Shown: piece by piece, positions 12,541-25,900 of the stretch | How the letters are laid out: the number at the start of each line of letters is the position of its first letter | How positions within the stretch are numbered: position 1 is the first letter of the stretch | Assembly (NCBI RefSeq): GCF_034190915.1 | Contig: NW_026947499.1 | Coordinates: forward strand, 4,773,950 to 4,837,949 | Direction: 5' to 3' | DNA: 64,000 nucleotides | From: Cavia porcellus | Taxonomy: Eukaryota > Chordata > Mammalia > Rodentia > Caviidae | Position numbers and translations under genes: made by a program | The notes under the pieces: model-generated | What the model saw: only the letters and a program-made list of their open reading frames with translations | Database searches by the model: none | What the model was told of the DNA's origin: nothing

Positions 12541-12925
12541 ATGGTTGATTCTTTATGTCAACCTGAGGACTGAGAAATTTAGAAGCTTAACTAGGAGGCT
12601 TAGCAGGAAGTCAGGGTCCTCATTTTGCAAACATCCAGAGCCTGTGTAAGAGGAGGGCATGGAGAGGGTGTGGCGGGGTCACCTGATTACAATAGAAGGG
12701 AGGAAAAGAGACTGACCCCCACCTTCTGCTCTTTGCTGTCTTCTGCTGCCTTGAAGTGCTGCCCCTGTACCATGCCACCCTGCCTTGCAGTCAGTTGATT
12801 ATATACTGAAAGCTCCACAACTGTAAGCCAAATAAATCTTTCCTTCCTTAATTTTGAGTGTTTTGGGTAATTTTGGGTACTTTGTCTTAGCAATGAGGGA
12901 AAAGTAACCAAGACGGTCTCTACCA
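12541..12925 (+). repeat. LTR-like interspersed repeat (MaLR-type tail)
   Basis: It opens 'atggttgattctttatgtca', contains 'cagggtcctcattttgcaaa', and ends with 'aagccaaataaatctttcct' followed by 'ttagcaatgagggaaaagta'. The AATAAA signal and this ending are typical of ERVL-MaLR LTRs. The first third also matches 42861-43000 in this window. Family name from memory only. Confidence 0.55.
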
Positions 12926-15900
12926 CAGACATGTGATTGCTTCACATGGCGGGGTCTCTTGTTGTGCTGCACACACTGGGTTCCAATCCAGCTGGCAGAG
13001 CCACCCTCTCTGTAGGGACAAGTAGAACAAAGCAGAAAGTGACTGTGCTCAAGGATCCTGTCAGTCTCCATGGCGCTGGCAGCATGGGGGTCTTGGTGAA
13101 ATTTTGAGGCTGTGAGTTGCTCGCTTATTTAGAAAGAGTGAACAAAAGGTGACTCTGGACTGGCTTGGGGATGCAGCTTCCTGGGCTTGGAGCTCTTTTG
13201 TAGCAGCATAGGCATGAGAGACAATTCCAGAAGTGGGTGAGGAACAATCCTCTGAGACTATTTTGGAGCTGTTGTTACTAAAGTGAGAAGTCTGGAGAAT
13301 TTGTGAATTTGAACAGGACTTTATGTCTGGAGTTCCTGACTACAATCACACAGGGGAGGAAGTATTTAGACAGAGAGCAATGCTCATTAAACAGCTGTCC
13401 TGTAACCCCTGGGGTGATACGAATGAGCTTTATTCTGAGGGGTCCTCCTGAAACGAAACTCCCCAACCTTCACTAGCCCAGCAGTGAGTGTCTGGTTCTA
13501 AGACCAAGGGAGAGGGCATGAAGAGCGCTGTTAGAGATCAGGAAACAGGCGCCCTTTGACCTACAAGCCTGGACTCGCACACTTGAGAAAGTCATCTAGC
13601 CTCTGCGTATGTAAATAAGCTTTCATGCATACGTAATCATTCTCCCTCCTACACTGGGGGTACATTGAGTGGATGAGTGAAAACATACACAATGCCAAGA
13701 TTCACGTGTATCTGTGTTTCTGTCCTTAGTAAATACTCATGCACTCTGGTCACTACTTTTGTGTCTTGAGGTGCAACACAAACAACAAAACACAGCATTG
13801 CTGGAGTTCTCCTCCTCCACCGCTTCATGGACAGAAGGTTCATTCCCGCCGTCCAAGCCAAGCAATGATCTTTTTCTTCCCCTGTTAAGTCAAGAATTCT
13901 CATATCTTCACTTTTTTAAAGACTTTCATGGCCCCTCTTTGGCTCATCTGAAAGCCAGCATCAGTCAGTACTGTGGTGCTTTGGGGCTATTATTAAGTAA
14001 AATACAGTGAGGTCACCTGATCACAAGCATCGTGCTGCCATGGTGATCAGTCTGGTACTGAGGTGGCTGCTAAGTGGCTCATGGGTGGCCAGCAGGTACA
14101 GCACAGGTAAGCAGGTGGAAGGACGATTCCTGGCTCAGGGAACGGAGTGGGATGGCACGGCATTCCATCCCTGGGGTCAGGAAAGCACAGAATACAAACC
14201 GAGAAACAGGCCACTTCCAAAGTGCTCCATTCTGGAATTACAGAGCTGACCCTGTGTAGCCGAAGCCGTGGGAAGCAGAACCATGGTCAGGGGGATGAGA
14301 TAACTGTACTACACTGTGGGACCCAGGAGAAGAATGTCTCTAATTAAGCTCTCGGTGGTTGTTACAACTGTTCTGTTCAATGGAAAATTCACACTTACTA
14401 ACACAGCTGGCTCGTCCAAAGCAAAGAAGAGCGATCCAGAAAACATTTCCCCCTCTCCTACCTGCTCCTCTAAATAAAGGTGTTTCGTATTTACAAAAAA
14501 TGATGCACAGGTCAGCTGATGTCAGCCTCCCTGCTGGGTTCTTCTGCTCTTTGCCATGTTTAAGTTTCTTACTTCCTTTTAGCAGAAAATGTCAGCCAGG
14601 GGAGATATAGCTCTGTAAAGAGTAGGCAAGGTGATGAGGGGACGGTTTAGGGGTTTCAGGAACAACCCCAGCAGCTGGTTTTTCGCCAAGTCAGCATTTT
14701 TACAAGAAATACAAAGTGAATATGTTTACTTCTGGTTCTGTGCTGGGAACACTACAGAGGTCGCGCACTCTGGCTCTTAAGTTTGCATGGTTCACTGATG
14801 GCAGCAGCACTGATGGCTTTATAGAAAGATCGTCTTCAAAGGCATGTCAGCCCTCCTATTCAAAATAGACTTTCTTTAGCAAGAATTATTTTAAAATCAT
14901 CAGATAACGCCCAGATGGGTCGGCCCACTGTGGTAATACCTAAGATATGTATTCTACGATGCCTTGCTGCTGTGAAAAACCAGAAGAATAGAGAAGAGAC
15001 AAAAGTTTCTGTCTGGTCATCTTAAGCAACTACTAAAAAAGCAAACATTTTAGCTGAACATGCAGATGGCCCCTCCCCACTCACCACCAAAGCATGTGGT
15101 ATTCACAGCTCCCCAGATATGCACACGGCTCAATCACCCTCACACCTGTTTCCCCCACTTTCCGTGGGCTGCTGATCTCACAAAGCCCTGTGGAGCAGTG
15201 GTGATTAAGGACTTTGGGTGTGATCTTGTCAGCCTCATTATCCAGGCTTTTCCTTAACTTGTCTTTGGAGAATCAGACAGTAATCCCAGTAAAGTTAAGA
15301 TAAATTGATGCAAGGTCATCAGCTGAGAAAAAAGGATAGTCCGCAAGACAGTGTGTGGTTTCAGGAAAATGCAAGCAGAGTCTGTAACATTAAAGAAGCC
15401 TGGTTTACAGTCCTCAAGGTGGGTCAGGCACACGCAGTGTCACCTTCACCTGGTGTCTCTGTTTCCTTATTCTTCACTTTCATTTTTTTTTGTACACCAC
15501 ATGACTAGGACAGGAAAGAGGGAAGGAGAGGAAGAGGGAAGAGGGAAGAGGAAAGAAATTTTCTTCATAGGGTTTGTTTAGTATCTGTCCAAAGGACTAT
15601 GGACTTGTGAGCAGTTCGTATGGAAAATGCTTCATCTGAAGATGTGTCATTGTCCCTAAGGCAGGCACAGGGGCTGTGTAAGAATCATTAGGGTGACACT
15701 GCTGAGATGGGGACAGTTCTAGTTGTCACCTGGACTGCTGAGATAACCATCCCTTTGCCCACCAGCCCAGGCTTGTTCTTCCGGGTGATTCCCCCCAAAC
15801 TGAGCAATTCTGACTTCTTTATCTGTAGATAAATAACCATATGTGTAGCCAGTGGGGCTCAACTTCCCAATTGATTACCAGTATTTGCCATAAAAATCCA

Positions 15901-16590
15901 TGCCCTAAGTAAACCTTCTGGTTGGAGACTGCATGCAGTGGGTTATTTGCTTTGATTTCACTGAAACTGTGGGAATTTGCCTGGTGTTCCCTGATCATGA
16001 TGAATATTTATTTTTTGCCAGATTAAGAACAGCAAGGAAATTTATAACTGCACATTGAGCTAAGAAAATAGATAAATAAGTAAGCTTTCACCTGTGTGTT
16101 TGCTCTTTGTTTTTCCTCTTTCCTCAAAACCCTGGTTTTCTTTCAAATTTTGAGCTGGTCATTAAAAAAAAAAAATTAAATGCAGAGCTTAAGAGCACTG
16201 AATGTCGGTGCCTTTACTACAAAGGCAGTGATCCTGAAGAGAAGACAGCAGAAGCCGAAAATGGGTCCTTGTGGCACAGGCAAAGTTGACAGTTACTTTA
16301 AGAGACTGAGAATGAGTCTGGTTTAAATGAATTTGTATCTAAAATGTACAATTTTCCTGTCTAGCATGCAGCTCTCACCCAGTCATTCATCCACACAGAA
16401 GGCTTTGTGCTTTCCATGAGCTGGTGCCCATGAAGGACAGCAAGTGACGTCCAGTCCTCAGGGTCTCCACTTAAGGACTGTAAAGTGATTTACTTCCAGC
16501 TCTAAATAAGCCAGGACAAAGAGGATGGGGGTGTAGATGCAGCAGGGAAGCTGTTCGGAGGCTAAGCCAAATTGCATTCCAACAGTGAAG
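12926..16590. other. unassigned non-coding sequence
   Basis: About 3.7 kb without a recognised gene. A purine-rich patch (GGAAGA-like) lies at about 15510-15560. The frames at 13714-14347 overlap on several frames and lack motifs. Confidence 0.5.
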
Positions 16591-16595
16591 GCCAA

Positions 16596-16663
16596 ACAGT
16601 AACTCGGTTTACCCCGAGCAATAATCAGGTTTATCCCAAACAATAACCCGGTTTATCCTGAAG
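16596..16663 (+). repeat. three tandem 22-23-bp units
   Basis: Units start at 16596, 16619 and 16641. Each has the core 'aaY(c/t)cRGgtttaYccc'. The third contains the palindrome AACCCGGTT at 16645-16653. They sit at the left edge of the GC-rich, A-tailed segment that follows and look like short enhancer-type repeats. Confidence 0.7.
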
Positions 16664-17190
16664 AGCCTCTCCGAGTCTGAGAGACCTGTGTCATCGGCCA
16701 ATCCAGAGTAGCCCGGCAGGCAGGACCAAGGCCCAGGGTATCCGCTGATGGCCTTGGCACCCGGTACAGCTCCCTGCAGCCACAGTGCTCATGCTGGCAG
16801 TACCCAGGCTTCCTGCTGCAGAGATGGACGTGGGCCGGGCAGATCTTAGAGAACACAGCACACTGGTCTCCACCAGGAGTCTTCCGTCCCAGGGAAGGCC
16901 CATGGTGCTCTGCACAAGCGGGCTCCACACGCCAGTGTTCTCACACCAGTGGCCAAAAGCTCCGTGGCTGGGGAACTGGGCCGGCCCAGGGCAGAGGAAA
17001 GTCGCTGACATCCGTGATCTTCTCTGCAGCCAACCCCACACTGAACAGACACAGGTTCTTCATCATCACCCCGCAAGCCTAAGGGAACTGGCAGGGGTCA
17101 AAACACCTAAGGAAAAGACAGACACAAAGCAAGCAAAACACAGAAAGGGAGCCAGGGCTGTGCAAAAAAAAAAAAAAAAAAAAAAAAAAA
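16664..17190 (+). mobile_element. GC-rich A-tailed segment, probable unassigned retroposon
   Basis: A compact GC-rich block ends in 'gagccagggctgtgc' and then an uninterrupted A run of about 28 at 17164-17191. The A tail suggests copying through RNA by L1-type machinery, with the block as the 3' end of the source transcript. The 175-codon frame at 16785-17312 runs through the A tail as poly-lysine, so it is not a gene. I do not recognise the family. It could be a processed pseudogene of a non-coding or 3' UTR sequence. Confidence 0.45.
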
Positions 17191-17530
17191 AGGAATATAA
17201 ATATGTACAGTTAATGCTACATATGGAACATTATAAATACACATTTATACATGCAGATGAAGACGTGTATTATAAAAGGATTAGATGCTATGCAGATAAA
17301 AGAAACACATAAATATATATTCACCATCACATATGAAATACTATATGCGCATTTATGTATGCAGACCAAGGATATATCTATATCTATGTCTATAGCTAGA
17401 GAGAAAGAGAAAGGGTTAGATGCTATGCAGAGAGAATATATGTATTTCAATATATATAAAATCTCTGTATGTATTATATATGCAGATCAAGAAATTGAGT
17501 ATAATAAAAATATATCAAAATCTAGAAAAT
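17191..17530 (+). repeat. AT-rich imperfect tandem repeat after the A tail
   Basis: Roughly three diverged units of about 110-135 bp share 'ttagatgctatgcag' (17281 and 17416) and a 'atttatgtatgcagaccaag'-like block (near 17241, 17350 and 17472). It directly follows the A28 run, so it may have grown by slippage from an A-rich tail or may be a separate AT-rich satellite. Confidence 0.65.
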
Positions 17531-18629
17531 AAACATACAGACAGAAAGACTTAGAATGATGTAAAAGAGTTGAAACACAGAAGAGATGATCTCCAAGTCA
17601 CAGCATGTGGGTGGCATGGTTCATGCTGGACCTGGCCGGGGGCAGGGAGCAGGCTGCCCAGACAGCGTTCTGGACATCACTGCAGGCACACATATTAAAA
17701 GACTAAGTAACAGTATATGTTCCAGGCTCTGAGGTTCATGTTTTTTACTTTAATATCACAGAGATGGGGAAAAGCTTCCATGTGAGTGTGTATCAGGCTC
17801 AACCTTTGCAGTCCATGAAAATAATATTATAAGTAATAGTTGGTGTTGCCTTGGGCGCAGTGAAGCACACTGAGTGTGAGAACTGAATAGTTGATCTTAT
17901 TTGTGTAAACTGAATATTCACACCCACAGTTTTGGGCTGCAGGGTGAGCCCGGGGCTCCCTGGCAGACACCCTGCAAGATGTATGTGGGTCTTGAGGCCT
18001 GAACACAGGAAGGTGGTTGCTCCTAGCTGTCAATTTAGTGCATTGGCCAGTGTTTTGTCCTCCACCTGAAGGACATCCGCCTTGTTTGTTGTCCTCTCTC
18101 CCCTTGCCAACATTGTCTGTCCTGACTTTGCCCCCTGGGCTAGCCACCCACCAGCCCACCCGTGAGTGCACCGACCTTTCCTCCACATGCTGCTTCTGAC
18201 CCACTGCCTGCACACCCAGAAGAACAGGGTTCTCTTAGCTGAGCACATTACCTCTGTGGGCAGGAATCCATCAGACACCCCCAGCCCAGAGTCCCTGCAT
18301 GGAGGAGTGGGGTCTGCAGTGCCCCAGGCATCGCACAATAGTAGCCCGAGGATGGGGTCCCTCTGTTCCCTCTGCCCACCTTCCCAGGCTGCCATAGTGT
18401 TCTCTACCATGGGGACTGGCCACTCAGTGTCCCACTCAGTGCAGGGCCGCATGTGCGTCTCCAGACCTTCTGGTGATGCTGGAGCTGGTGCCTCCATGCA
18501 CTTGCTGTTGACCTGGGTGGTTCTGAGGGAATGGCTCCTTTGCAGGGAACCACCCAACATCACCTGACCTTCCCACAAGTCTTTAATGGGCTAGGCCATC
18601 TTGCATTGATCATCAGTATCCATGTTAGT
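17531..18629. other. unassigned non-coding sequence
   Basis: No recognised repeat. Frames of 128-182 codons around 17827-18578 on both strands overlap each other and show no family features. They reflect a locally GC-rich, stop-poor region. Confidence 0.45.
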
Positions 18630-18780
18630 TAGTATGTTTGTTTGTTTTGTTTGGTTGGTGAGACAGGGTCTCACTAAGTCACTGTTTCCCCAGCTGGGTT
18701 TGAACTTGTGATCCTCCTGCCTCAGCCTCCAAGAGTACTGGGAGGACAGACATGAGATACCACCCAGCACAGTGATTACC
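18630..18780 (-). repeat. B1-like SINE (minus orientation)
   Basis: The plus strand reads a T/G-rich tail, 'gagacagggtctcactaagt', 'gggtttgaacttgtgatcct', 'cctgcctcagcctccaagag' and 'actgggaggacagacatgag'. This is the complement of a 7SL-derived SINE, including the A- and B-box region. Confidence 0.9.
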
Positions 18781-19039
18781 ATGAAAGGTCCACATGGCAG
18801 CCTGTCTCCAAGCTCAAGCACAGTCCATCATTCCTTGCATTGGTCTCTTCTTTCGAGGGCCATGTTGTTGCTCACAATTAATTGAAAATTCCCATTTGCT
18901 GTGAAAATCCCTGCCTTCTGGGAAAGCTGGAAATCTCCAGGGTCTGAAGCACTGCTGGACTCATTGGTGTGTTACTGGGTCCCAATACAAGAATGACTGC
19001 TGGTCAGGTTCTCTGTCATTTGTGTGTCTTAAACTATTT

Positions 19040-19405
19040 ATTGGTGGTTGGGATATGTAATAAATACCTCATCAGGAGCAATCAGCACGTATGTATCAGA
19101 TCCTGAGCCCTGTTATTTCCCCTCCTCCCTCCTTCCTCTCATCTTTCCCATCTGCAGAATCTTCCCACCTTCACAAAGTGTTTCTGTCTTCTATCATGTA
19201 TTATTTTGCTCTTTAAAAAGATATTTACACTCTGGATTTCCCCTATAAGAGAAACCATGAAACATTTGTCTTTCTCTGTCTGATCTCTTTCACCTATCAC
19301 TATGGTCTCAGTGGGGTCTACTGAGGGACAAGGCTGAGTAATTGTACTCCATGTTGGATCTGTTGCTGTTGTCTCCTCATCTGTTGATGGGTGTGTAGAC
19401 CTTTT
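19040..19405 (-). repeat. L1 3'-end fragment (minus orientation)
   Basis: The plus strand shows 'gagaaaccatgaaacatttg', 'tctttctctgtctgatctct', 'aattgtactccatgttggat' and 'ctcatctgttgatgggtgtg' in the order of the complement of the L1 ORF2 end. The left part is probably 3' UTR. Confidence 0.7.
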
Positions 19406-22400
19406 CTGCTTTTGCTTGTGACACTTTTGCAGTTGCTGCAGAAGGGTTTTCTGGTGCAAGAAATAAAAAGATTGTAATGAGCAGAGAACTAATGCTGATG
19501 TGCCGGAAACCCCACCATATACCCTTGCGTAAGCTCCACACTGCTCAAGAAAGGGGCACTGGCACATAGGTGAAAATATAAGAGATAATTCCCAGTGTCC
19601 ATTATGGCACAAGGGAGGTGACTCTCTGGGGCAGCTGTAATGTGTCCCATCCGTGCAGAGCAGGGGTGGTCCATAGGCTGTTTCCTTTCTCAGGTGGGAT
19701 TTTGGTGGCCTTGTGGTTCCCCAGGACACAGTCAGCAGAAAGGCACAGAAGTGGCCTTAGGAGAGAGCTGCACACAGCAAGCTGCTACCATCCATCACCT
19801 AACCTCACCTCAGACAGCGTCAAGGGTAGGGAAGCCATAATAAAAGAATACTGAGGCCAAAGATTTGTTCTGGTGGATTCCATAAAGTATTTAGGTGGAA
19901 ATGGTGACATCTGTTGCAAAGAAAGTATGCACGCAGTGTTGCTGAGGAAGTATGTGTCTCTCTGAAGCATCTTGGGAGTCTCTCAGAGATGAGGGCTCTG
20001 TAGGAGACAACCAGGCTCATCTCACTTGGGTCATCAAGAATCAAAAAGGACACAAATGAGGGAGAAAAGAAAGAAAAGGTTGTTTCCTAATACCAGAGAC
20101 CAGCACGGTGAGCACCACTGTGCATGGCAGGAGTGGGAGGTGCATGGCCCCCACCTCCAGCAGCCACTTTGGGACCATGAGTGGGCAGGTCAGAAGGTGG
20201 CAACAGAGAAGGAAAGGTGCAGTGGGCTTGGGTATTGGTAAGATCACTGTTCGCTGGTCCATTCTTCCCAGCTCCTCTCCTCTGCAGTAGATGTGGGCTG
20301 ACAGTCGTGCCTTTGATTACCTTTACTCAGGTGTTGGAACACTTGTGATATCTTCCAGTCTCATCTGAACCCCACTCCCTGGAAACTTCCAGAGAAAAGT
20401 TACTTCTTTTCCCTTAAACCTGGAAGACCCTCACACTTTCATTACAACACTTATAAGATCAGCATTTTAATTATTCAGCTATGGTCTTCCTGCTAATGCA
20501 AGCTTCTGACAGCCAATACATCTTGTGGTTTCATGCTTAGGACACGTTTCTCTTGCTTAAGCAATTGGGAAATTAATGAGCATCAGGAGTGCACACACCC
20601 CAGGCAAAGGGGAAGCACATGACTCAGTTTTGGCCAATCAGCAAGCAGAGTTCTCTGAGCATCCTACCTCTTCTAGCTCATTTCTAGAGGAGGAATAAAC
20701 ATGCAATATGGAAATATCGCAGAAGCAGTGTTAGTGAGTGCAGATATATTCTCTCTGACATTTAACCCAAAGAGCTTGTGCACCTACACAATGTAATTCT
20801 CGGGAGACTTTATCGTAGACAGTGTGCGATGAATGTGAGCTGCTGTTTCCCACAAGTGTTTGTCACCTCTCGCTTGCCCAAGGGAAATCCTATCACGGTA
20901 CAGGAAGCCCCAGGGGAGGTCCACAATACCATGGAGAAAGAACGTCTTACGCCAGTGTGCCCACAACATTTCCTATTTCAATAAAGGAAGTCCACATTCC
21001 AGGAAACCCCCGAGATTCAGGAAACCAGGGGTAGAATATTATCTCAAAATACATCATCATAAGGCTTGGAAATGAGCATTGTGCATATTAGCAAATGCTA
21101 TCCATCCTCACCAACCCGTCTCACCTGGACTTCATACCCAGGTTCTGGATTTAGAAGCTTCCGTACTTCCCACAACTACTTTCATACCCCACGGACCCTG
21201 TGGGGATGATGGTCCTGCTGCTTTGTGACCTTTGCACAGTGCTTGGTCGGTGGGATGGCACCCTTGACCAGAGGACTGAGAGGAGCTGGACCCAACAGAA
21301 CTAGCCAGAGACTGGGTGCTGCCCAAGGTCACCATCAGGGTCCATCCCGGGATTTGGTGGGAGCTCTGGGAAATGATGGAAACGTGAAATGTGAACCTAC
21401 TGTGGCAGGTGCTGCCTAGGTGAGGAAAGACCCCGCATGGCAATAAAGTTTACACACAGAAGCAAACTTGACAGACCAGCGATCAGCATGAAATGAAAAG
21501 CTGCTGATCTATACCTGCTTCCCAGACCATCACGATTCCAAGGGGGTTAGCTCCTTTAGCTGACACACCCCCATGTTGTGTCTTACATCAGACATGGAAT
21601 GTAATGTAACCTTAGCAAAGAAACCTAAATGGAATATTCCCTAAGGTCAAGACCATCGGTATAGGATTTATCTCAGTGTTCTTGTTAGACATCTGTTGGG
21701 CACATCACAGACCAAAACCAAGAAATGCCTGGAGAAGTAGGGAAGAAAGTGAAAGAATAAAAGCCAAGGTTAGAGGTTAGCTGCATGTCCTCTGAGGAAG
21801 GAAGAAAGGCACATGCCACCACTGTGACAACATCCTGGGAAGAACTGGGTCTAGCCCAGAGGAGGCTGCCCCTGGGGTACAATGCACCTTTAAGAAGCTC
21901 CTGTGTCCACCCAACAAAACCCACTGCGATGAACAAAGCAGTTTTAGTTGGGGAGTAAATTATATGCTCCAAGGCTCTAGTTAAGGAAGCTAGTGCTGAA
22001 CTAATACTCTGGGAAAATCTAAAACCATTAACATTGAGTTAAGTTCCACCTTTCCAGAGAACTTTGGGTGGACATCTCAGATGAGATACAGAGTGAGTAA
22101 GGACAGAGCTCCCATAGAGCCAGCCTACAAATACCACACTGATCCACACCCCTTATGTCCCCTCTGACCACAGAGGGGAAAACAGAGTGGGACACTCTGC
22201 ACCGGCATGGAAGCACGATGGGAGGATCTCCTGATTTTGAATTCAGGAGCGTAGCCATGGGAAAACAGGTGAACCAAGGTCTTCCTGTTCAAGGTTGAAA
22301 ATACATACACCCCTTCTAAAATGAAGAGGCGTTCTGTGCTGGGAATGCCAGTTCCCTCCGCAGGCGGTGCCATCATCACGCACAGAGAGGAGCTGGACTG

Positions 22401-22900
22401 TGTTGGTGTGGGGTTGCTGAAGCCCAGTGCCCCTTTCTGCAGGGTTCAGGGCTGCAGTGTAGGTTCAGACTCCTCTCTCAGAAATAGGTTCTGGCCAGTG
22501 GAATGTGGCACGGGTCAGTGTGATGCTTCAGCTGAGCTCACTGTGTCTTCAGCACAGACCTCTTCGTGTTCTCCCCCTCACCTGCAAGGGTGCACCGAGA
22601 CCACTGGAGAAATCTTCAGACATGGGGTGCGGCAGAGCCACAGATGAAATGGGCCTACAGCTACCTGGATGCCATTTGAGGGGAGCCACTGAGATGCAGG
22701 GGTGTGTCTGTATCTGTGTCTGGAACCAGCACCACCTTATACAGATGCAGGGTAGGGCTGAGTAACAAACATTCTGTATGCAACCAACTTTCCTTCAATT
22801 TTAAATTAAATCTTTATGACAAAAATAGTCCAGGCGTCTTTAAAAGAATCATCATCATCACTTCCCAGTTATGGGCCTGGGGGTCCATTACTGTTCATTC
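19406..22900. other. unassigned non-coding sequence
   Basis: No gene recognised. The block near 20610-20690 ('gttttggccaatcagcaagc') may be an old repeat. The frame of 196 codons reaching up to 19729 on the minus strand begins outside, but mostly runs through, the L1 fragment and its flank, and has no L1 ORF order, so it is not counted. Confidence 0.45.
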
Positions 22901-25900
22901 TTAATGCCGGTGTACTAAATATTTACGCGGCATCAGTGGACACAGTGTGAATCACCCAATAAACAGGCTTCAGCCCTCTGTGGGGGAAAATACTGAGCAA
23001 AGCACACCATACAGAGCCCTTATAAAACCCAGAGAAACCTCTGTCAAAAAAAGGCACCAGCTCGCTTTATGATCTGCTCCATTAGGAATCAAATTCTTTG
23101 CAAATGTAAAAGCTTTCATGGTAGAAAAAAAAATAATTTCTTTTTCTTTATGGGTCCTTTACTTTTTTTGCATGTTAACAAGAGAAAGTAAGAGAGAGAA
23201 AAAATGATCTGACATTTATTCTAATATGCAGCTCAATATAAATATGTATGAGCCTCAGATTCATTCTCCCCTGGAATGCTGTGGGTGTGAGGTATGCGCT
23301 TACAGCATTCTTCCAGCAGAAGCCGGGAGGACATGGGTGGACATCTCTGTCCCGAGCCTTCCTGGAGAGCAGAGCTGCCCACAGTGAGGTCATGTGGATG
23401 CTCACTGCTCACTATATTTCAGGACCCAAGAGAACGCCCTTCACAAGTTCATGTGCCTTTAATGCACAGGTCTTTTGACTCTCGGAGATGACTACCTTCT
23501 CTCTGATGCTTTGGGTTTGGGCAGGGAAGGGACAGGGACACTTCCTTTTAAACAATTTTTAAAATTTTAAGAACAAAACTGAAGATACAGAATTTCAAAA
23601 TAAAATAGTAGGAGAGTAACATTGGTTAATATATGGCGTTCTGTTATCTTCAAAGTACTTGGTCAGATTACAAGATATAGGCATGAAAAAAATGATCAAA
23701 CAGTGGAGCACTGAAAGCCCAAACTCTGAGCTTACTGTATGACAGGGAACCTCAACCTCATGATTAGCACCTCCAGCTCTGGATGTAGAAGCTGCTGGCG
23801 TAAATTCTTGACTGCACCCTCCTTTGCTCAGTACCCAGGGTGAAGATCTGGGCTCCCCCAAACTTCATTATCCTCATATATAACCTGGGGAAAACAAGGA
23901 TCACTGGGTGGGTTCAGCAGGATGAGACAGAAGGTGCCTTGACAGGGTTAAGGTTAAGCACCTTTCATCTGAGATTTCATCAGGACGTGGAAATATCTTA
24001 GATGTCTTTTTACCCTTGAATCCCAGAGCAGTGTTAGCAGGAGACAGTTCTGTTAGCACAGTCTCCTGGAAAGGGAGTTAGGGCCACTTTAAGGGGGTTC
24101 CTTTATTTCTCTCTTGTAATTGGCCACTAATTGAGATTTTTTAAAAATTCTAGAATTCTTCACTGATCCACAGAAATGCATCACAGGGCCTTGGTGTGAT
24201 CTTTCAATGTCTTTTTCCTTCCAAGGCCTCTAACCCCGCGACCTAGCTAACACTGCCCTCCTGATCCACCATCCTCCATGTCTCCCTTAAATGTCAAGTG
24301 AAATTTCCCTTTGGCTAAATATTACAGTGAAGAATAAAGTTTTCTTTTAACCAAGGTTGTGTAGGAATTCTTAATAAAATTTCTAGCGTCTTAAGAGCAC
24401 AGAAAAACCGAGAGAATGGAACTGCGATCCCCTGCACCCCTGCTTCAGCTCACACTTGGCCTCCTGCATCAGCAGTGCCCTCTCCCATAGTGGGGCTTTG
24501 CTCACTTGTGAGTCACCACTGCCTAGAGAGTCCCTAGCTTGTATTAGTGTCCACTCTTTCTCCTGGACACGATGAGTCTGGACTACCATTTAAGGACATG
24601 ATTCCACTATTAGAGTGTCAAACAGGGTACCTTCACTGCCCCCAAACCTTTTGTGCTTTTTACCCTTCCCTTCACCTAACCTAGAATTTTAAAGAGGTGA
24701 TGGATGCACCTTCCAGCCATCTGCACTGCTTCAGGACATACATTGGCTCCCTGCAAAGCAGGGCTGATGTGCATCTTACGGTGACACCCACAACAGCTGG
24801 TTACTAGGGAGAGAGTTTTGCACTGAGGATGTGTGCGGGGGTATTCAAATTTTACTTTGAATGCAGCATGTCTCTACCTGGTAATGCAATCCCAGACTAA
24901 CTTCCTTTCTCGACAAGATGGTGAGCTTAACTTGAGATCTTCTGCGGGACCACCACTCCCTGGGAGGTGGTGCTGCAGTCTGAATTCTGACCCACAAAGC
25001 GGCCAGGTGAAGAGATCCTCATAGCCAGGCAGGTTCCAGTGTTTCAGAGTTCATCAGTGCTTCCTTCACTGTGGGATTCCAGGTGGGAAGCTCACCCAGC
25101 TCCAGAAATTGAAGGAGAAGAGCCCTTCTATGAGATATGAGAATAGCTCACCAGTGACCCCAGCAATGTGAGGAAGGAGGCAGGAAGTAAAATGCCCCAC
25201 AATCAGCAAGCAGCAGACACTGTAAGTTCCCCACTCAGAGCCCTCGCCTTTAGTGTTACTGTGCAAGCTTGTGACTTTCTGTTATCAAAATCCCAATTCA
25301 GCTTGGAAACTTTGTCTCAGTAAAAATTCACTGTTCTTGCAAGAGCAGATGAGAGAGCTGGTGCATTAAGAATCATCTTCTTTTCCTTATTTGTGAAAAG
25401 ATGAATAAATATACCAGTCCTCCTCTCCTCAGGAGACAGAAACCCGAAATGTTCTCTCAGCCTTCTTGGTGTGTCTTAATGGGACTGACCCCCCATTGCC
25501 CAGAAGGCTGACCTGTTGATTCAAGCTTCCTTGTGCTGGATCCTCCATTTCCTGCCTTATTCCTTAGTCTCCTGCCTGAGTACAGGGCTCAGTCCCAGCA
25601 CTGACCATGACTCTGCTGCTCACCTCTTGTACTGTCCTCTGATGGCTAATGTTGTCTTATTGAAGAGAGCGATTAGACCTGGGTGAAAGTGGAGGCCACC
25701 ACTTCTAGTTCTTAAGGTCCCCAATGAGTCCTCTCCAACTGTTCAACAGATAAGGGAGCAGATAAAAATATTGTGGCCCTGCCTACAGGTAACAGAGTTA
25801 AAATTTTGCACATGACACTGGGATACATCGATCTGTATCTTCAGAAAAAAGACAGTGATTTGGCTAAACAACAATGTGTCAAAAGAAGTAAAATTGCCTA

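Noticed and set aside
16785..17312. 175-codon plus-strand frame with poly-lysine
   Set aside because: It reads through the A28 run into AT-rich tandem repeats. No domain seen.
18030..18578. 182-codon minus-strand frame
   Set aside because: Overlapped by a 133-codon plus frame, no motif, and no splice or promoter context; a stop-poor GC-rich stretch.
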